A stretch of 64,000 bases of DNA from Streptomyces seoulensis (lineage in GTDB: Bacteria > Actinomycetota > Actinomycetes > Streptomycetales > Streptomycetaceae), in contig CP054936.1 in NCBI GenBank assembly GCA_013364255.1, positions 4,246,853 through 4,310,852 on the forward strand, given 5' to 3'. Below, one piece after another: positions 26,804 through 34,954 of this stretch; within the stretch, counting starts at the first letter, position 1; each line of letters starts with the position of its first letter. The translations under genes and the position numbers were made by a program. The notes below the pieces were generated by a model, which was not told the origin of the DNA, made no database searches, and was given only the letters and a program-made list of their open reading frames with translations.

Positions 26804-27292
26804 ATGACTACCGAGGTACCCTCGCCCGCCGCGCCGGACGAGGACTGGCTGAGCCTGGACGGCCAGGTCTGCTTCTCGCTGCACGCCGCCTCGCGCGCCT
26901 TCAACGGCGTGTACCGGGTGCTCCTCAAGGACCTGGGGCTGACCTATCCGCAGTACCTGGTGATGCTGGTGCTGTGGGAGCACGGCCGAACGCCCGTGAA
27001 ACGGCTCGGCGAACTCCTGCGCCTGGACTCCGGCACGCTGTCGCCGCTGCTCAAGCGCCTGGAGACGGCCGGCCTGGTACGCCGGGAGCGCAACGCGCGC
27101 GACGAACGCTCGGTGGAGATCCACCCGACCGAGGAGGGCACGGCCCTGCGCGAACGCGCGCTCCAGGTCCCCCGCCACATCATGGCGGCCACCGGCTTCA
27201 CCCTCGAAGAGATCCAGACCCTCCGCACCACCCTGAACCGCCTGACGACGGCCCTGGACGCAGCCACCCTGAACACCACCGAGTCCCCCTGA
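26804..27292 (+). CDS. ohrR: MarR-family peroxide sensor OhrR
   Basis: A 162-aa regulator. The reactive cysteine is Cys23 in LDGQVCFSLHAASR, followed by the winged helix (LGELLRLDSGTLSPLLKRLETAGLVRRERNARDERSVEI). In this family oxidation of that Cys by organic hydroperoxide releases the repressor from its operator. The ATG is preceded by TGGAG at about 3-nt spacing. The operator described above lies 25 nt upstream, so autoregulation is expected. A TATCCT hexamer near 26792 could be the -10. Confidence 0.95.
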   Translation: MTTEVPSPAAPDEDWLSLDGQVCFSLHAASRAFNGVYRVLLKDLGLTYPQYLVMLVLWEHGRTPVKRLGELLRLDSGTLSPLLKRLETAGLVRRERNARDERSVEIHPTEEGTALRERALQVPRHIMAATGFTLEEIQTLRTTLNRLTTALDAATLNTTESP

Positions 27293-27318
27293 GGCCCCTG
27301 AGGCCCGAAGGGCCGAAA

Positions 27319-27348
27319 GGGGCGCGGGGAACTGCGCGCCCAGCCCCC
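27319..27348. repeat. Dispersed Streptomyces intergenic palindromic element
   Basis: GGGGCGCGGGGAACTGCGCG followed by CCCAGCCCC is a palindromic element I recall as recurring in many Streptomyces intergenic regions. The arms CGCG...CGCG and GGGG...CCCC can fold. It follows the ohrR stop codon. Confidence 0.55.
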
Positions 27349-27388
27349 ACCGACCCGCACCGGCCAAACAAACCCTCACCCCCCGAAC

Positions 27389-27419
27389 GGCCGGATGGCC
27401 AACGTTCGGCCATCCGGCC
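27389..27419 (+). terminator. Perfect 12-bp hairpin after ohrR
   Basis: GGCCGGATGGCC pairs perfectly with GGCCATCCGGCC across a 7-nt loop. No U tract follows. It lies between ohrR and the next promoter and is best read as the ohrR terminator. Confidence 0.65.
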
Positions 27420-27460
27420 AACTCTCGGCGTATCGACGAGAACGCACCCCCCGGCGGGTC

Positions 27461-27466
27461 TACGAT
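27461..27466 (+). promoter_or_regulatory. -10 hexamer, leaderless gene
   Basis: TACGAT ends 8 nt before the ATG at 27475 (5 nt before the in-frame GTG at 27472), with no ribosome-binding site. This is the geometry of a leaderless mRNA. Confidence 0.55.
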
Positions 27467-27474
27467 CCGCCGTG

Positions 27475-28767
27475 ATGAGCGCCTTCCGTGCCTTCCGGAG
27501 CCCGCCACCCCTCCCCGCCCCCGCATCGACGCCGCACCGCCTCCTCACCCTGGCGGCCGCCTGGCTCCTCACCCGCGCCCTGATGCTGTGGCTGCTCGCC
27601 CACAGCACCCACCCCCTGCTGGGCCGCGGCGCGGTGGCCCGCGAGGTCTGGAAGCTGTACCACCACTGGTACACGGTCCTCTCGCACGGCGCGTTCCCCG
27701 CCCACGACCACCTGTGGCAGTACCCGCCGGGCGCCGGCCCGGTCCTGCTGTCGCCCGCGCTGCTGCCGGGCCTCACCTACTTCCAGGGCTTCGTGGCGAT
27801 CACCCTCGCCGTGGACGCCGTGATCGCGCTCGCCCTGGCCCGGGCGGGCGCCCGCCCCGGCCGCAGTCTGCGCGGGGCCGCCTACTGGACGCTCGGCCCG
27901 CCGCTGCTGCTGCACGTCCCGCTGGCCCGCTACGACATCCAGGCCACCGCGTTCGCCGTGCTCTCCCTGCTGGCGCTGCGCCGCTCCCCGCGCGCCGGCG
28001 GCGCCCTGGCCGCGCTGGGCGCCCTGGTGAAGGTGTGGCCGGTCCTGGTACTGCTGGGCGCCCCCCGGGGCCGTAGCACCCGCTCGGCGTGGACCTCGGC
28101 GGTGGTCGTCGCGGCCGCGGCCACGCTGGCGCTGGCCGCGGCGTTCCGCAACCCGCTGGCGTTCGTGCGCCAGCAGGGCGGGCGGGGCGTGCAGATCGAG
28201 TCGTTCGGCGGCACCGCGCTGTCCTTCGCCACGCACGCGGGCTGGCCCGGCACGGTGCGCTACCAGTACGGCGCGCTGGAGTTCACCGGCCCGCACGTGA
28301 CCACCGTGGCGCACGTCTCCCTCGCCCTGTCGGCGGCGGCGTTCGCGCTGCTGCTGCTGTGGCGGGTGCGGGCCCGCCGGTGGACGCCGGCGACGCCGTA
28401 CGACGCCGCGCTCAGCGCCGTGCTGCTGTTCACCGTCACCAGCCGGGTGATCAGCCCGCAGTACCTGATCTGGCTGCTGGGCCTCGCCGCGGTCTGCCTC
28501 ACCTCGCGGCGGACCACGCAGCGCCCGGTGGCCACGCTGATCGCGGCGGCCGCCCTGGTCAGCGTCGTGGTCTACCCCACGCTCTACCACCTGGTCGCCG
28601 CGTGCACCTGGACGGGTTGTGTGCTGATGCTGGTACGCAACGGTTTGCTCGGCGCCGCCGCGGTACTCTCTTTGGCCCGGCTGTGGCGCTCCACGCAATC
28701 CCCGGCGCCGACGCAACCCGAGCCGGACGCCCACCGTCTTCCGCGCGGGACCCTGAGTCCCTCTTAA
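27475..28767 (+). CDS. GT87-like (DUF2029) membrane mannosyltransferase
   Basis: A 430-aa polytopic protein with about ten helices. The first outer loop contains YHHWYTVLSHGAFPAHDHLWQYPPGAG, the acidic and YPPG pattern typical of polyprenyl-phosphate-mannose-dependent alpha-mannosyltransferases (GT87/DUF2029). These add sugars to lipid-linked or secreted acceptors outside the membrane. It is flanked by ohrR and a GT2 gene within the glycopolymer region. The start is ATG 27475 or GTG 27472, both served by the leaderless-type promoter. The acceptor is unknown. Confidence 0.75.
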   Translation: MSAFRAFRSPPPLPAPASTPHRLLTLAAAWLLTRALMLWLLAHSTHPLLGRGAVAREVWKLYHHWYTVLSHGAFPAHDHLWQYPPGAGPVLLSPALLPGLTYFQGFVAITLAVDAVIALALARAGARPGRSLRGAAYWTLGPPLLLHVPLARYDIQATAFAVLSLLALRRSPRAGGALAALGALVKVWPVLVLLGAPRGRSTRSAWTSAVVVAAAATLALAAAFRNPLAFVRQQGGRGVQIESFGGTALSFATHAGWPGTVRYQYGALEFTGPHVTTVAHVSLALSAAAFALLLLWRVRARRWTPATPYDAALSAVLLFTVTSRVISPQYLIWLLGLAAVCLTSRRTTQRPVATLIAAAALVSVVVYPTLYHLVAACTWTGCVLMLVRNGLLGAAAVLSLARLWRSTQSPAPTQPEPDAHRLPRGTLSPS

Positions 28768-28789
28768 ACGGGAAATACACCGACCCGCC

Positions 28790-28795
28790 TACGAT
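28790..28795 (+). promoter_or_regulatory. -10 hexamer, leaderless GT2 gene
   Basis: TACGAT ends 8 nt before the GTG start at 28804 and no Shine-Dalgarno is present. It repeats the arrangement of the preceding gene. Confidence 0.55.
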
Positions 28796-28803
28796 TCAGG
28801 CCC

Positions 28804-30414
28804 GTGGACCCCATGCACCCGCACTCCCACCAGACCCCCCACGTCAGCGTCGTCGTGATCGGCTACAACGACGCCGCCCACCTCGCCCACGCCGTGCGCT
28901 CGGCGCTCGCGCAGGGCCCGGCCGTCGGCGAGGTCGTCGCCGTCGACGACTGCTCGACGGACGGCAGCCCCGCCGTGCTCGACCGGCTCGCCGCGAGCGA
29001 CCCGCGCGTGCGGGTGATCCGGCGCGAGAGCAACAGCGGCGGCTGCGGCAGCCCCCGCAACGACGGCATCGACGCGGCGACGTCGCCGTACGTGATGTTC
29101 CTGGACAGCGACGACGTGCTGCCGCCGGGCGCGGTGGACGCGCTGCTCGCCGCCGCGCGCGAGGAGCGCGTGGAGGTGGTCGGCGGCCTGTGCGTGCGCC
29201 GTGAGCTGCCCTCCGGGCGCGAGGTCGGCTGGCAGGAGCAGCTGTACGCGGCCGCCGCCGTCCTGGACCGCCCCGAGCAGCTGCCGCGCCTGGTGCACGA
29301 CACCCTCTGCGTCAACAAGCTGTACCGCACCGACTTCCTGCGCGAGCACGCCGTCCGCTTCCCCGAGGGCCGCTTCCCCTACGAGGACATCGTCTTCACC
29401 GCCCGGGTGCTGGCCGCCTCCCCCCGCCTGGCGCTGATCCCGGAGCGGGTGTACGTGTGGCACGTGCGCCGGTCGGCGGAGCGGCTGTCGATCTCGCTGG
29501 ACCGCGCGGACGTGGCGAACTGGCGGGCGCGCACCGAGGCGAACCGGCAGGCGTACGAGATCCTGCTGAACGCCGGGCAGAAGAAGCTCGCGCGCACGGC
29601 CCGCGCCAAGTTCCTCGACCACGAGCTGCGCATGTACGCGCGTGAGCTGGGCCTGCGCGACGCGGAGTACCGGCGCGCGTGGTGGGACCGCACCCGCGCC
29701 CACCTCGCCGACTACGACGCGGCCGACTGGTCCGCCGACCCGACCGCGCCCGGCCGCCTGCTGGCCCGGGTGATCATGGCCTCGCCCGAGCCGCGCGACC
29801 TGCCCCGGCTCAAGGAGCTGGCGGCGCGTCCGGCCCGGCTGTGCCCGCCCTACGCGCGCGCCGCCGACGGCACGCCCGTCTGGTCCGAGGAGCTGCCCCA
29901 GCTCACCCTGGAGCCGTATCTGACCCGGCCGGCGCACCAGCTGCCGCTGGCGGTGGACGCGGCGCTGCGCCCGCGCACCCGGAACACGGTGCTGCGGCTG
30001 CGCCTGCACGAGATGTACGGCCGGGTGGCGAGCGCCGGACCCCGGTCGCTGGCGGTGGAGTGGCGGCACCGGGAGAGCGGGCATCCGGCCGGGAGCGCCA
30101 CCGCGCCGCTCGCCCGGTCCGCCGACGGCACCTGGGCGGCGGAGACGCCCGTGGACCTGGCGGCGCTGGGCGCGGGCACCTGGGACCTGCGCCTGCGGGT
30201 GACCTTCGCCGACGGCAGCGGCACGGACGTGACGGCGCACGCCCGCGCGGGCGCCGGGCTGCTGCGCCGCAGTGTCGTGCCGAGCCTCAGGTTCGGCGTG
30301 CTGCTGGCCCAGCCCTACGCCACGCACTCCGGCGCGCTCGCGGTGCGCCTGGCGACCGGTCCAAGCGGTGTGACCTCCGTGCTGCGCGGCCGGCTCCGCC
30401 GCCTGCTGGGCTGA
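28804..30414 (+). CDS. Family 2 glycosyltransferase
   Basis: A 536-aa protein. The N-terminal GT-A domain (about 13-230) has VVAVDDCSTDGS, LDSDD and PYEDIVF, so all GT2 motifs are intact. The middle is helical and rich in Arg/Ala, and the C-terminal part (about 380-535) is beta-rich, resembling the all-beta domains attached to some teichoic-acid glycosyltransferases (LRLRLHEMYGRVASAG, WDLRLRVTFADGSGTDV). No TagF domain is present, unlike the three fusion proteins upstream. The GTG start fits a leaderless promoter; an ATG three codons later is possible. It probably decorates the same polymer. Confidence 0.85.
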   Translation: MDPMHPHSHQTPHVSVVVIGYNDAAHLAHAVRSALAQGPAVGEVVAVDDCSTDGSPAVLDRLAASDPRVRVIRRESNSGGCGSPRNDGIDAATSPYVMFLDSDDVLPPGAVDALLAAAREERVEVVGGLCVRRELPSGREVGWQEQLYAAAAVLDRPEQLPRLVHDTLCVNKLYRTDFLREHAVRFPEGRFPYEDIVFTARVLAASPRLALIPERVYVWHVRRSAERLSISLDRADVANWRARTEANRQAYEILLNAGQKKLARTARAKFLDHELRMYARELGLRDAEYRRAWWDRTRAHLADYDAADWSADPTAPGRLLARVIMASPEPRDLPRLKELAARPARLCPPYARAADGTPVWSEELPQLTLEPYLTRPAHQLPLAVDAALRPRTRNTVLRLRLHEMYGRVASAGPRSLAVEWRHRESGHPAGSATAPLARSADGTWAAETPVDLAALGAGTWDLRLRVTFADGSGTDVTAHARAGAGLLRRSVVPSLRFGVLLAQPYATHSGALAVRLATGPSGVTSVLRGRLRRLLG

Positions 30415-30475
30415 CGCCCGCCGCGCGGGAGCCGGCCCCGTCCCAGGGCCCTTTCGGCGAAGCCACTCGCGGCCG

Positions 30476-31099
30476 CTACAGCGCCTTGAGGGCCTCCGCC
30501 GTGCCCCGGGCGAGCGCGCCGAGGTAGCCCTTGGGGAGCTTGGGCGCGCGGATGACGACCGAGCGCCAGTACAGCGGCCCGGAGATGAGGTCGAGGGCCA
30601 GGTCGCGGTCGAGGCCGGCGCGGATCTCGCCGCGTTCCTCGGCCGCGGCGATGATGCTGCTGGCGACGCTCTCCTGGCCGTCGCGCAGGGCCTTCTGGAC
30701 GGCGTCGGCGAGGTCCGGGTTGCGGGCCGCCTCGGCCTGGAGGTCGGGGATGATCTGCGAGGCCACCGGGTGGCGCAGGGCGCGGGAGGTCACCTCGTAC
30801 AGCAGTCTGAGGTCGCTCTCCAGGGAGCCGGTGTCGGGCGCGGGCAGGCCCTGGACGGCGAGCGCGGAGACGACGTCGAGCACCAGGTGCAGCTTGGAGC
30901 GCCAGCGGCGGTAGACGGCCGTCTTGCCGACCCCGGCGCGGCGCGCGATCCCTTCGATCGACATGCGCGCGTAGCCGACCTCCGCCAGTTCCCCGAAGAC
31001 GGCGGCCCGGATCGCCTCGGTCACGTCCTCGCGGAGTACCGCCGCCCCGGCGGGGGCGCGGCGCGGACGCGTCTGGGGTTCGCCGGCGTTCGTCGTCAT
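30476..31099 (-). CDS. TetR-family repressor beside the glycopolymer exporter
   Basis: A 207-aa regulator. The helix-turn-helix (GYARMSIEGIARRAGVGKTAVYRRWRSKLHLV) lies at about residues 40-75, followed by an all-helical ligand domain of the TetR_C type (LYEVTSRALRHPV, ISGPLYWRSVV). The ATG at 31099 is preferred because TATGCT ends 7 nt upstream, giving a leaderless mRNA; an ATG four codons earlier is possible. It is divergent from the TagG/TagH-type exporter, and two 24-bp direct repeats lie in the 209-bp spacer, so it probably represses itself and the exporter. The ligand is unknown. Confidence 0.88.
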   Translation of the reverse strand: MTTNAGEPQTRPRRAPAGAAVLREDVTEAIRAAVFGELAEVGYARMSIEGIARRAGVGKTAVYRRWRSKLHLVLDVVSALAVQGLPAPDTGSLESDLRLLYEVTSRALRHPVASQIIPDLQAEAARNPDLADAVQKALRDGQESVASSIIAAAEERGEIRAGLDRDLALDLISGPLYWRSVVIRAPKLPKGYLGALARGTAEALKAL

Positions 31100-31120
31100 G
31101 CCGTCCAGCATAGGGCGTGA

Positions 31121-31192
31121 CGACGATACGGTTGCGTTCCGACGCCGGTTGGCCCTACTCTCGCGTTGCGACGATACGGTCCCGTTCCGACG
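31121..31192. promoter_or_regulatory. Paired 24-bp operators and exporter promoter
   Basis: Two 24-bp direct repeats (31121-31144 and 31169-31192; 22 of 24 bases identical; core ACGATACGGT...CGTTCCGACG) are 48 bp apart. Between them a plus-strand promoter can be drawn: TTGCGT (31132-31137), 18 bp, TACTCT (31156-31161). The first repeat overlaps this -35 and the upstream part of the TetR promoter; the second covers the predicted start of exporter transcription. This suits TetR repression in both directions. Confidence 0.65.
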
Positions 31193-31308
31193 TAAGAGAA
31201 CGTGAAGAGAACCGTAAGGAAACGGACGGCGGACCCGGAGCCGCACGCCCCGCCCCTCTCCTGAGTTTCCCGAGTCTCCCGAGATCCCCCCGAGCGAAAG
31301 CAGCGGAT

Positions 31309-32223
31309 GTGAGCCAGGTCCTCCACACACCGCCCCCCGCCCCGGCCCGAGCCGAGGGCGACCTAGCCGCGCTCGCCGCCCGGCACGGCCTGTCGGTCAG
31401 CGGCGCCCGCCCGACCCTGACGCAGTACGTCCGCCAGCTGTGGGCGCGACGGCACTTCATCACCGCGTTCGCCACCGCCAAGCTCACCGCCCAGTACAGC
31501 CAGGCCAAGCTCGGCCAGGTCTGGCAGGTGGCCACGCCGCTGCTGAACGCGGCGGTCTACTACTTCATCTTCGGCGTGCTGCTCGGCACCAAGCACGGCG
31601 TGGCCGACTACATCCCGTTCCTGGTCACCGGCGTGTTCGTGTGGACGTTCACGCAGAGCTCGATCATGGCGGGCACCCGAGCCATCTCCGGCAACCTGGG
31701 GCTGGTGCGCGCCCTGCACTTCCCGCGCGCTGCGCTGCCCATCTCCTTCGCCCTCCAGCAGCTCCAGCAGCTGCTGTTCTCCATGGCCGCGCTGGTGTTC
31801 ATCCTGTTCCTGTGCGGGGTGCCGATCGGCCTGTCCTGGGCGCTGACCGTCCCGACGCTGGTGCTCCAGTTCGTGTTCAACGCGGGCATCTCGATGGTCA
31901 TGGCGCGGATGGGCGCCAAGACGCCGGACCTCGCCCAGCTGATGCCGTTCATCCTGCGCACCTGGATGTACGTCTCCGGTGTCATGTTCAGCATCGACAA
32001 GACGCTGAAGAACACCACCCTGCCGCACTGGGCGCAGACGCTGCTGGAGGCCAACCCGGCCGCCGTCTACATCGACCTGATGCGGTTCGCGCTGATCGAC
32101 AGTTTCAAGGCCCACCAGCTCCCGCACCACGTGTGGGCGTACGCGGTGGGCTGGGCGCTGCTGGCCGGTGTCGGCGGCTTCGTCTACTTCTGGAAGGCCG
32201 AGGAGAGGTACGGACGTGGCTGA
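31309..32223 (+). CDS. Wall polymer ABC exporter permease (TagG-like)
   Basis: A 304-aa ABC-2 permease with six predicted helices and the family pattern YSQAKLGQVWQVATPLLNAAVYYFIFG and LLEANPAAVYIDLMR. This family (TagG/Wzm) flips undecaprenyl-linked teichoic acid or polysaccharide to the outside. The GTG start (VSQVLHTPP) is chosen because the upstream open frame covers the operator region; only a weak AGCGGA precedes it. It overlaps the ATPase gene by 8 bp. Together with the three TagF-type synthases it indicates a wall teichoic-acid-type pathway. Confidence 0.9.
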   Translation: MSQVLHTPPPAPARAEGDLAALAARHGLSVSGARPTLTQYVRQLWARRHFITAFATAKLTAQYSQAKLGQVWQVATPLLNAAVYYFIFGVLLGTKHGVADYIPFLVTGVFVWTFTQSSIMAGTRAISGNLGLVRALHFPRAALPISFALQQLQQLLFSMAALVFILFLCGVPIGLSWALTVPTLVLQFVFNAGISMVMARMGAKTPDLAQLMPFILRTWMYVSGVMFSIDKTLKNTTLPHWAQTLLEANPAAVYIDLMRFALIDSFKAHQLPHHVWAYAVGWALLAGVGGFVYFWKAEERYGRG

Positions 32224-33001
32224 GCAGAGCACCGAGAAGATCCCCACCGTCGTCGCCGACCAGGTCGACATCGTCTACCGGGTGCACGGCACCGGCGCCG
32301 GCCGGGGCAGCGCCACCGCCGCGCTCAACCGCATCCTGCGCCCGGGCCGGGCCGAGAAGGCGGCGGGCGTGCGGCGCGTGCACGCGGTGAAGAAGGTGTC
32401 CTTCGTCGCCTACAAGGGCGAGGCCATCGGTCTGATCGGCACCAACGGCTCCGGCAAGTCCACGCTGCTCAAAGCGGTGGCGGGACTGCTGCCGGTGGAG
32501 AGCGGCAAGATCTACACCGACGGCCAGCCCTCGCTCCTCGGCGTCAACGCGGCGCTGATGAACGACCTGACCGGCGAGCGCAACGTCCACCTGGGCGGCC
32601 TGGCCATGGGCATGTCCCGGGAGCAGATCCGCGAGCGCTACCAGGACATCGTCGACTTCTCCGGGATCAACGAGAAGGGCGACTTCATCACCCTGCCGAT
32701 GCGCACGTACTCCTCCGGCATGGCGGCCCGGCTCCGGTTCTCCATCGCCGCCGCCAAGGACCACGACGTCCTGCTCATCGACGAGGCGCTGGCCACCGGC
32801 GACCGCAAGTTCCAGGTGCGCTCGGAGGAACGCATCCGCGAACTGCGCGGGCAGGCGGGCACGGTGTTCCTGGTCAGCCACAACAACAACTCCATCCGCG
32901 ACACCTGCGAGCGGGTGCTGTGGCTGGAGCGCGGCGAACTGCGGATGGACGGCCCCACGGAAGAGGTCCTGAAGGCCTACGAGACCTTCACCAAGTCCTG
33001 A
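32216..33001 (+). CDS. Wall polymer ABC exporter ATPase (TagH-like)
   Basis: A 261-aa ATPase. It has Walker A GTNGSGKST, the TagH/Wzt-type signature TYSSGMAARLRFSIA in place of LSGGQ, Walker B DVLLIDEALATGD and the switch His in VSHNNN. An extension near the N-terminus (about residues 20-50, GAGRGSATAALNRILRPGRAEK) precedes the core, as in actinobacterial homologues. The GTG start lies inside the permease gene (8-bp overlap), giving coupled translation. With the permease it forms the exporter that moves the finished lipid-linked polymer. Confidence 0.93.
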   Translation: MAEQSTEKIPTVVADQVDIVYRVHGTGAGRGSATAALNRILRPGRAEKAAGVRRVHAVKKVSFVAYKGEAIGLIGTNGSGKSTLLKAVAGLLPVESGKIYTDGQPSLLGVNAALMNDLTGERNVHLGGLAMGMSREQIRERYQDIVDFSGINEKGDFITLPMRTYSSGMAARLRFSIAAAKDHDVLLIDEALATGDRKFQVRSEERIRELRGQAGTVFLVSHNNNSIRDTCERVLWLERGELRMDGPTEEVLKAYETFTKS

Positions 33002-33018
33002 CCGTCCCGCCCGGCGCC

Positions 33019-33074
33019 GTCACCGCGTGACCGCGTGACCGCGTCACCGCGTCGCCGCTTCATCGCGTCACCGC
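33019..33074. repeat. 8-bp tandem repeat over a gene 3' end
   Basis: Seven consecutive 8-bp units of the type GTSACCGC (five near-exact, two degenerate) run from the spacer after the exporter ATPase into the last codons of the convergent membrane-protein gene, whose stop codon lies within the array. Confidence 0.75.
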
Positions 33075-34577
33075 GTACAGGACCTCGTCGCCCGCGGCGT
33101 CCCGGGCGACCGGGCGCAGGCCGGGGTCCGGGTGGCGGGCGGGGGCGTCCAGGACCCAGCGGACGCCGTAGGCGCGCAGGATGTCCCGGCGGGCGCCGGG
33201 CGGCGTGCCGGGCCGGTAGTAGCGCTGGACGGCGTGCTCGCGCCGCGCCTCGTCCCGCAGGAAGAAGTCCGGGTAGCCGGGCGTGACGGTGTAGGCGCCG
33301 TAGGCCGGGACCAGCCGGGAGGGCAGGTCCCGGGCCATCACCACGTCGCCGTGGCGCACGTACGGCGTGATCCAGTGGTAGCCGGCCCACGGCGGGACGT
33401 AGTTGACGGCGAGCGCGGCGGGCAGCCGGTCGCGGCCGACGACGTAGCCGAGCACCCCGGACTGGGTCCAGGCGCCCGCCGCCAGCGCGGCGGCCAGCGC
33501 CCACGCCCAGCGCACCCGCACCGCGCGCCGCCCGCCCCGCACCACCGCGAGGGCCGCGGCGAGCTGGGCCGGGATCAGCACGGCGGGCAGCGCCCGGCCC
33601 CAGGAGTAGTGGCCGCTCACGAAGCCCGCCGCGCACACCAGCGCGCCCAGCGCGAAGAAGAGCACCAGCGGGTCCCGGCGGTCGCGCCGCCACCGCGCGG
33701 CCAGCGCGGCCACCCCGAGCAGCACCAGCCAGTAGCGGCCGGCGAAGTGGTCGTAGAGGGCACGGTGCACCTCCTCCAGGCCGCCGCCGGCCGTGAACAG
33801 CGCGAAGAAGTCGTAGTACGGCCACAGCCACAGCACCAGCAGGCCCAGCGCCGTCGCGGCGGCCAGGCGCGGCCACTGGGCGCGCGGGGGCCGGGCGGCG
33901 AGCACCGCGGCGAGCGCGCCGAGGGTGGCGACGACCCCGGTGAACTGGTGGCACAGCAGGATGACCGCCCACAGCGCGCCCAGCCCGAGCCACACGTCCC
34001 AGCCGGCCGGCGCGCGCAGCGACCGGGTGAGCCAGGCCCAGTGGTGGAAGGCGAGGCCGAGCGCGACGACGCTCGGGTACGACACCGTCAGGGCGAGCGA
34101 GTTCAGGGAGAGGAAGCCGCTCCAGTTGATCAGGACGGTGCCCCACAGCAGGACCAGGCTCAGGGCGGCCAGGGCGGGCGCGGCCGGATGCGCGCTCAGC
34201 GTGCGCACATAGCGGCGCACCCCCGTCGCCAGCAGCGCGAGACCGGCGAGGGCGGCGATCCGCAGCACGACGAAGACCGAGAGACCGCTCGCCCGGGCCA
34301 GACAGCCGAGCACCAGCATCCACGGCGAGTAGTACGGGCTCGGGGCGTCGGCGTCCACGAGCGGGTCGCCCGGCCGGGTGAGGCTGTGGCGCAGGCGCTG
34401 GACGGTGGCCGCGTGCATGCCGAGGTCGCCGGCCCACGGCAGCCGCACGATCACCAGGAGCAGCAGGACGACCAGGAGGGCGACGGCGGCCCAGGGCGCG
34501 GCGGAACGTTTCGCGGCCGCCGGCGGGCGGAGGGCGCTCCGGCCGGCGGGCCGTGCCTCAGGCGGCGCGGAGCGCAT
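33060..34577 (-). CDS. Polytopic membrane protein, GT-C-like
   Basis: A 505-aa protein with about eleven predicted helices and a soluble C-terminal part (about 390-505). The first outer loop has WAGDLGMHAATVQRLRHSLTRPGDPLVDADAPSPYYSP, with the acidic residue placement of GT-C glycosyltransferases; HQFTGV and FVSGHYSWGRALP follow. The C-terminal region (MARDLPSRLVPAYGAYTVTPGYPDFFL) resembles the soluble part of some lipid-linked sugar transferases. The ATG start has a GGCCTTTCC leader and no clear ribosome-binding site. It is convergent with the exporter genes. The function is unproven. Confidence 0.75.
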   Translation of the reverse strand: MRSAPPEARPAGRSALRPPAAAKRSAAPWAAVALLVVLLLLVIVRLPWAGDLGMHAATVQRLRHSLTRPGDPLVDADAPSPYYSPWMLVLGCLARASGLSVFVVLRIAALAGLALLATGVRRYVRTLSAHPAAPALAALSLVLLWGTVLINWSGFLSLNSLALTVSYPSVVALGLAFHHWAWLTRSLRAPAGWDVWLGLGALWAVILLCHQFTGVVATLGALAAVLAARPPRAQWPRLAAATALGLLVLWLWPYYDFFALFTAGGGLEEVHRALYDHFAGRYWLVLLGVAALAARWRRDRRDPLVLFFALGALVCAAGFVSGHYSWGRALPAVLIPAQLAAALAVVRGGRRAVRVRWAWALAAALAAGAWTQSGVLGYVVGRDRLPAALAVNYVPPWAGYHWITPYVRHGDVVMARDLPSRLVPAYGAYTVTPGYPDFFLRDEARREHAVQRYYRPGTPPGARRDILRAYGVRWVLDAPARHPDPGLRPVARDAAGDEVLYAVTR

Positions 34578-34954
34578 GGTGGCGGAAAGGCCGGGTGCGG
34601 TGGACGGGAAAGCGGAATTGCCCCGGCCACGGAAATTCGAATACAGAAAAGTTGATGATTACACAATGGGAGGGAGGGCCGGGACGTGCTGCGACGCGTT
34701 CGGGAGCGGGGACGGATGCGGACAGGGACGCGGCCGGACGGCTCTCGGCGAGTTTCACAGTCACCCGGCAACATTACTTGAATGATCGCGAATAACAGGA
34801 AAGGGTAAATTTCCGCGCGGCGCGCACCAAACAACGACAAGAAAACGACAAGAGGACGCCCCCGGACGGTGAAGTCCGGGGGCGCCCTCCATCAGCCCTG
34901 TGTCAGCCTTCCGGCGGCCTTGCGGCAGCCTCCTGGCAGCCTTCCGGCGGTCGC
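34578..34954. other. Low-GC spacer, promoter side and gdh terminator
   Basis: This 377-bp region is among the most AT-rich in the window. On the minus strand TGTATT (34640-34645) could be the -10 for the membrane-protein gene. Around 34,780-34,855 are A-rich tracts, then the gdh terminator. Short degenerate repeats containing GGCAGCCT occur just before the gdh stop (34,890-34,945). No gene is visible. Confidence 0.5.
34855..34886 (-). terminator. Terminator of NAD-glutamate dehydrogenase gene
   Basis: A 13-bp stem with one mismatched pair, built on GTCCGGGGGCG and its complement, with a 6-nt loop lies about 70 nt after the gdh stop codon. On the minus strand it is followed by a T-rich stretch (CTTGTCGTTTTCTTGTCG). 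Confidence 0.7.
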
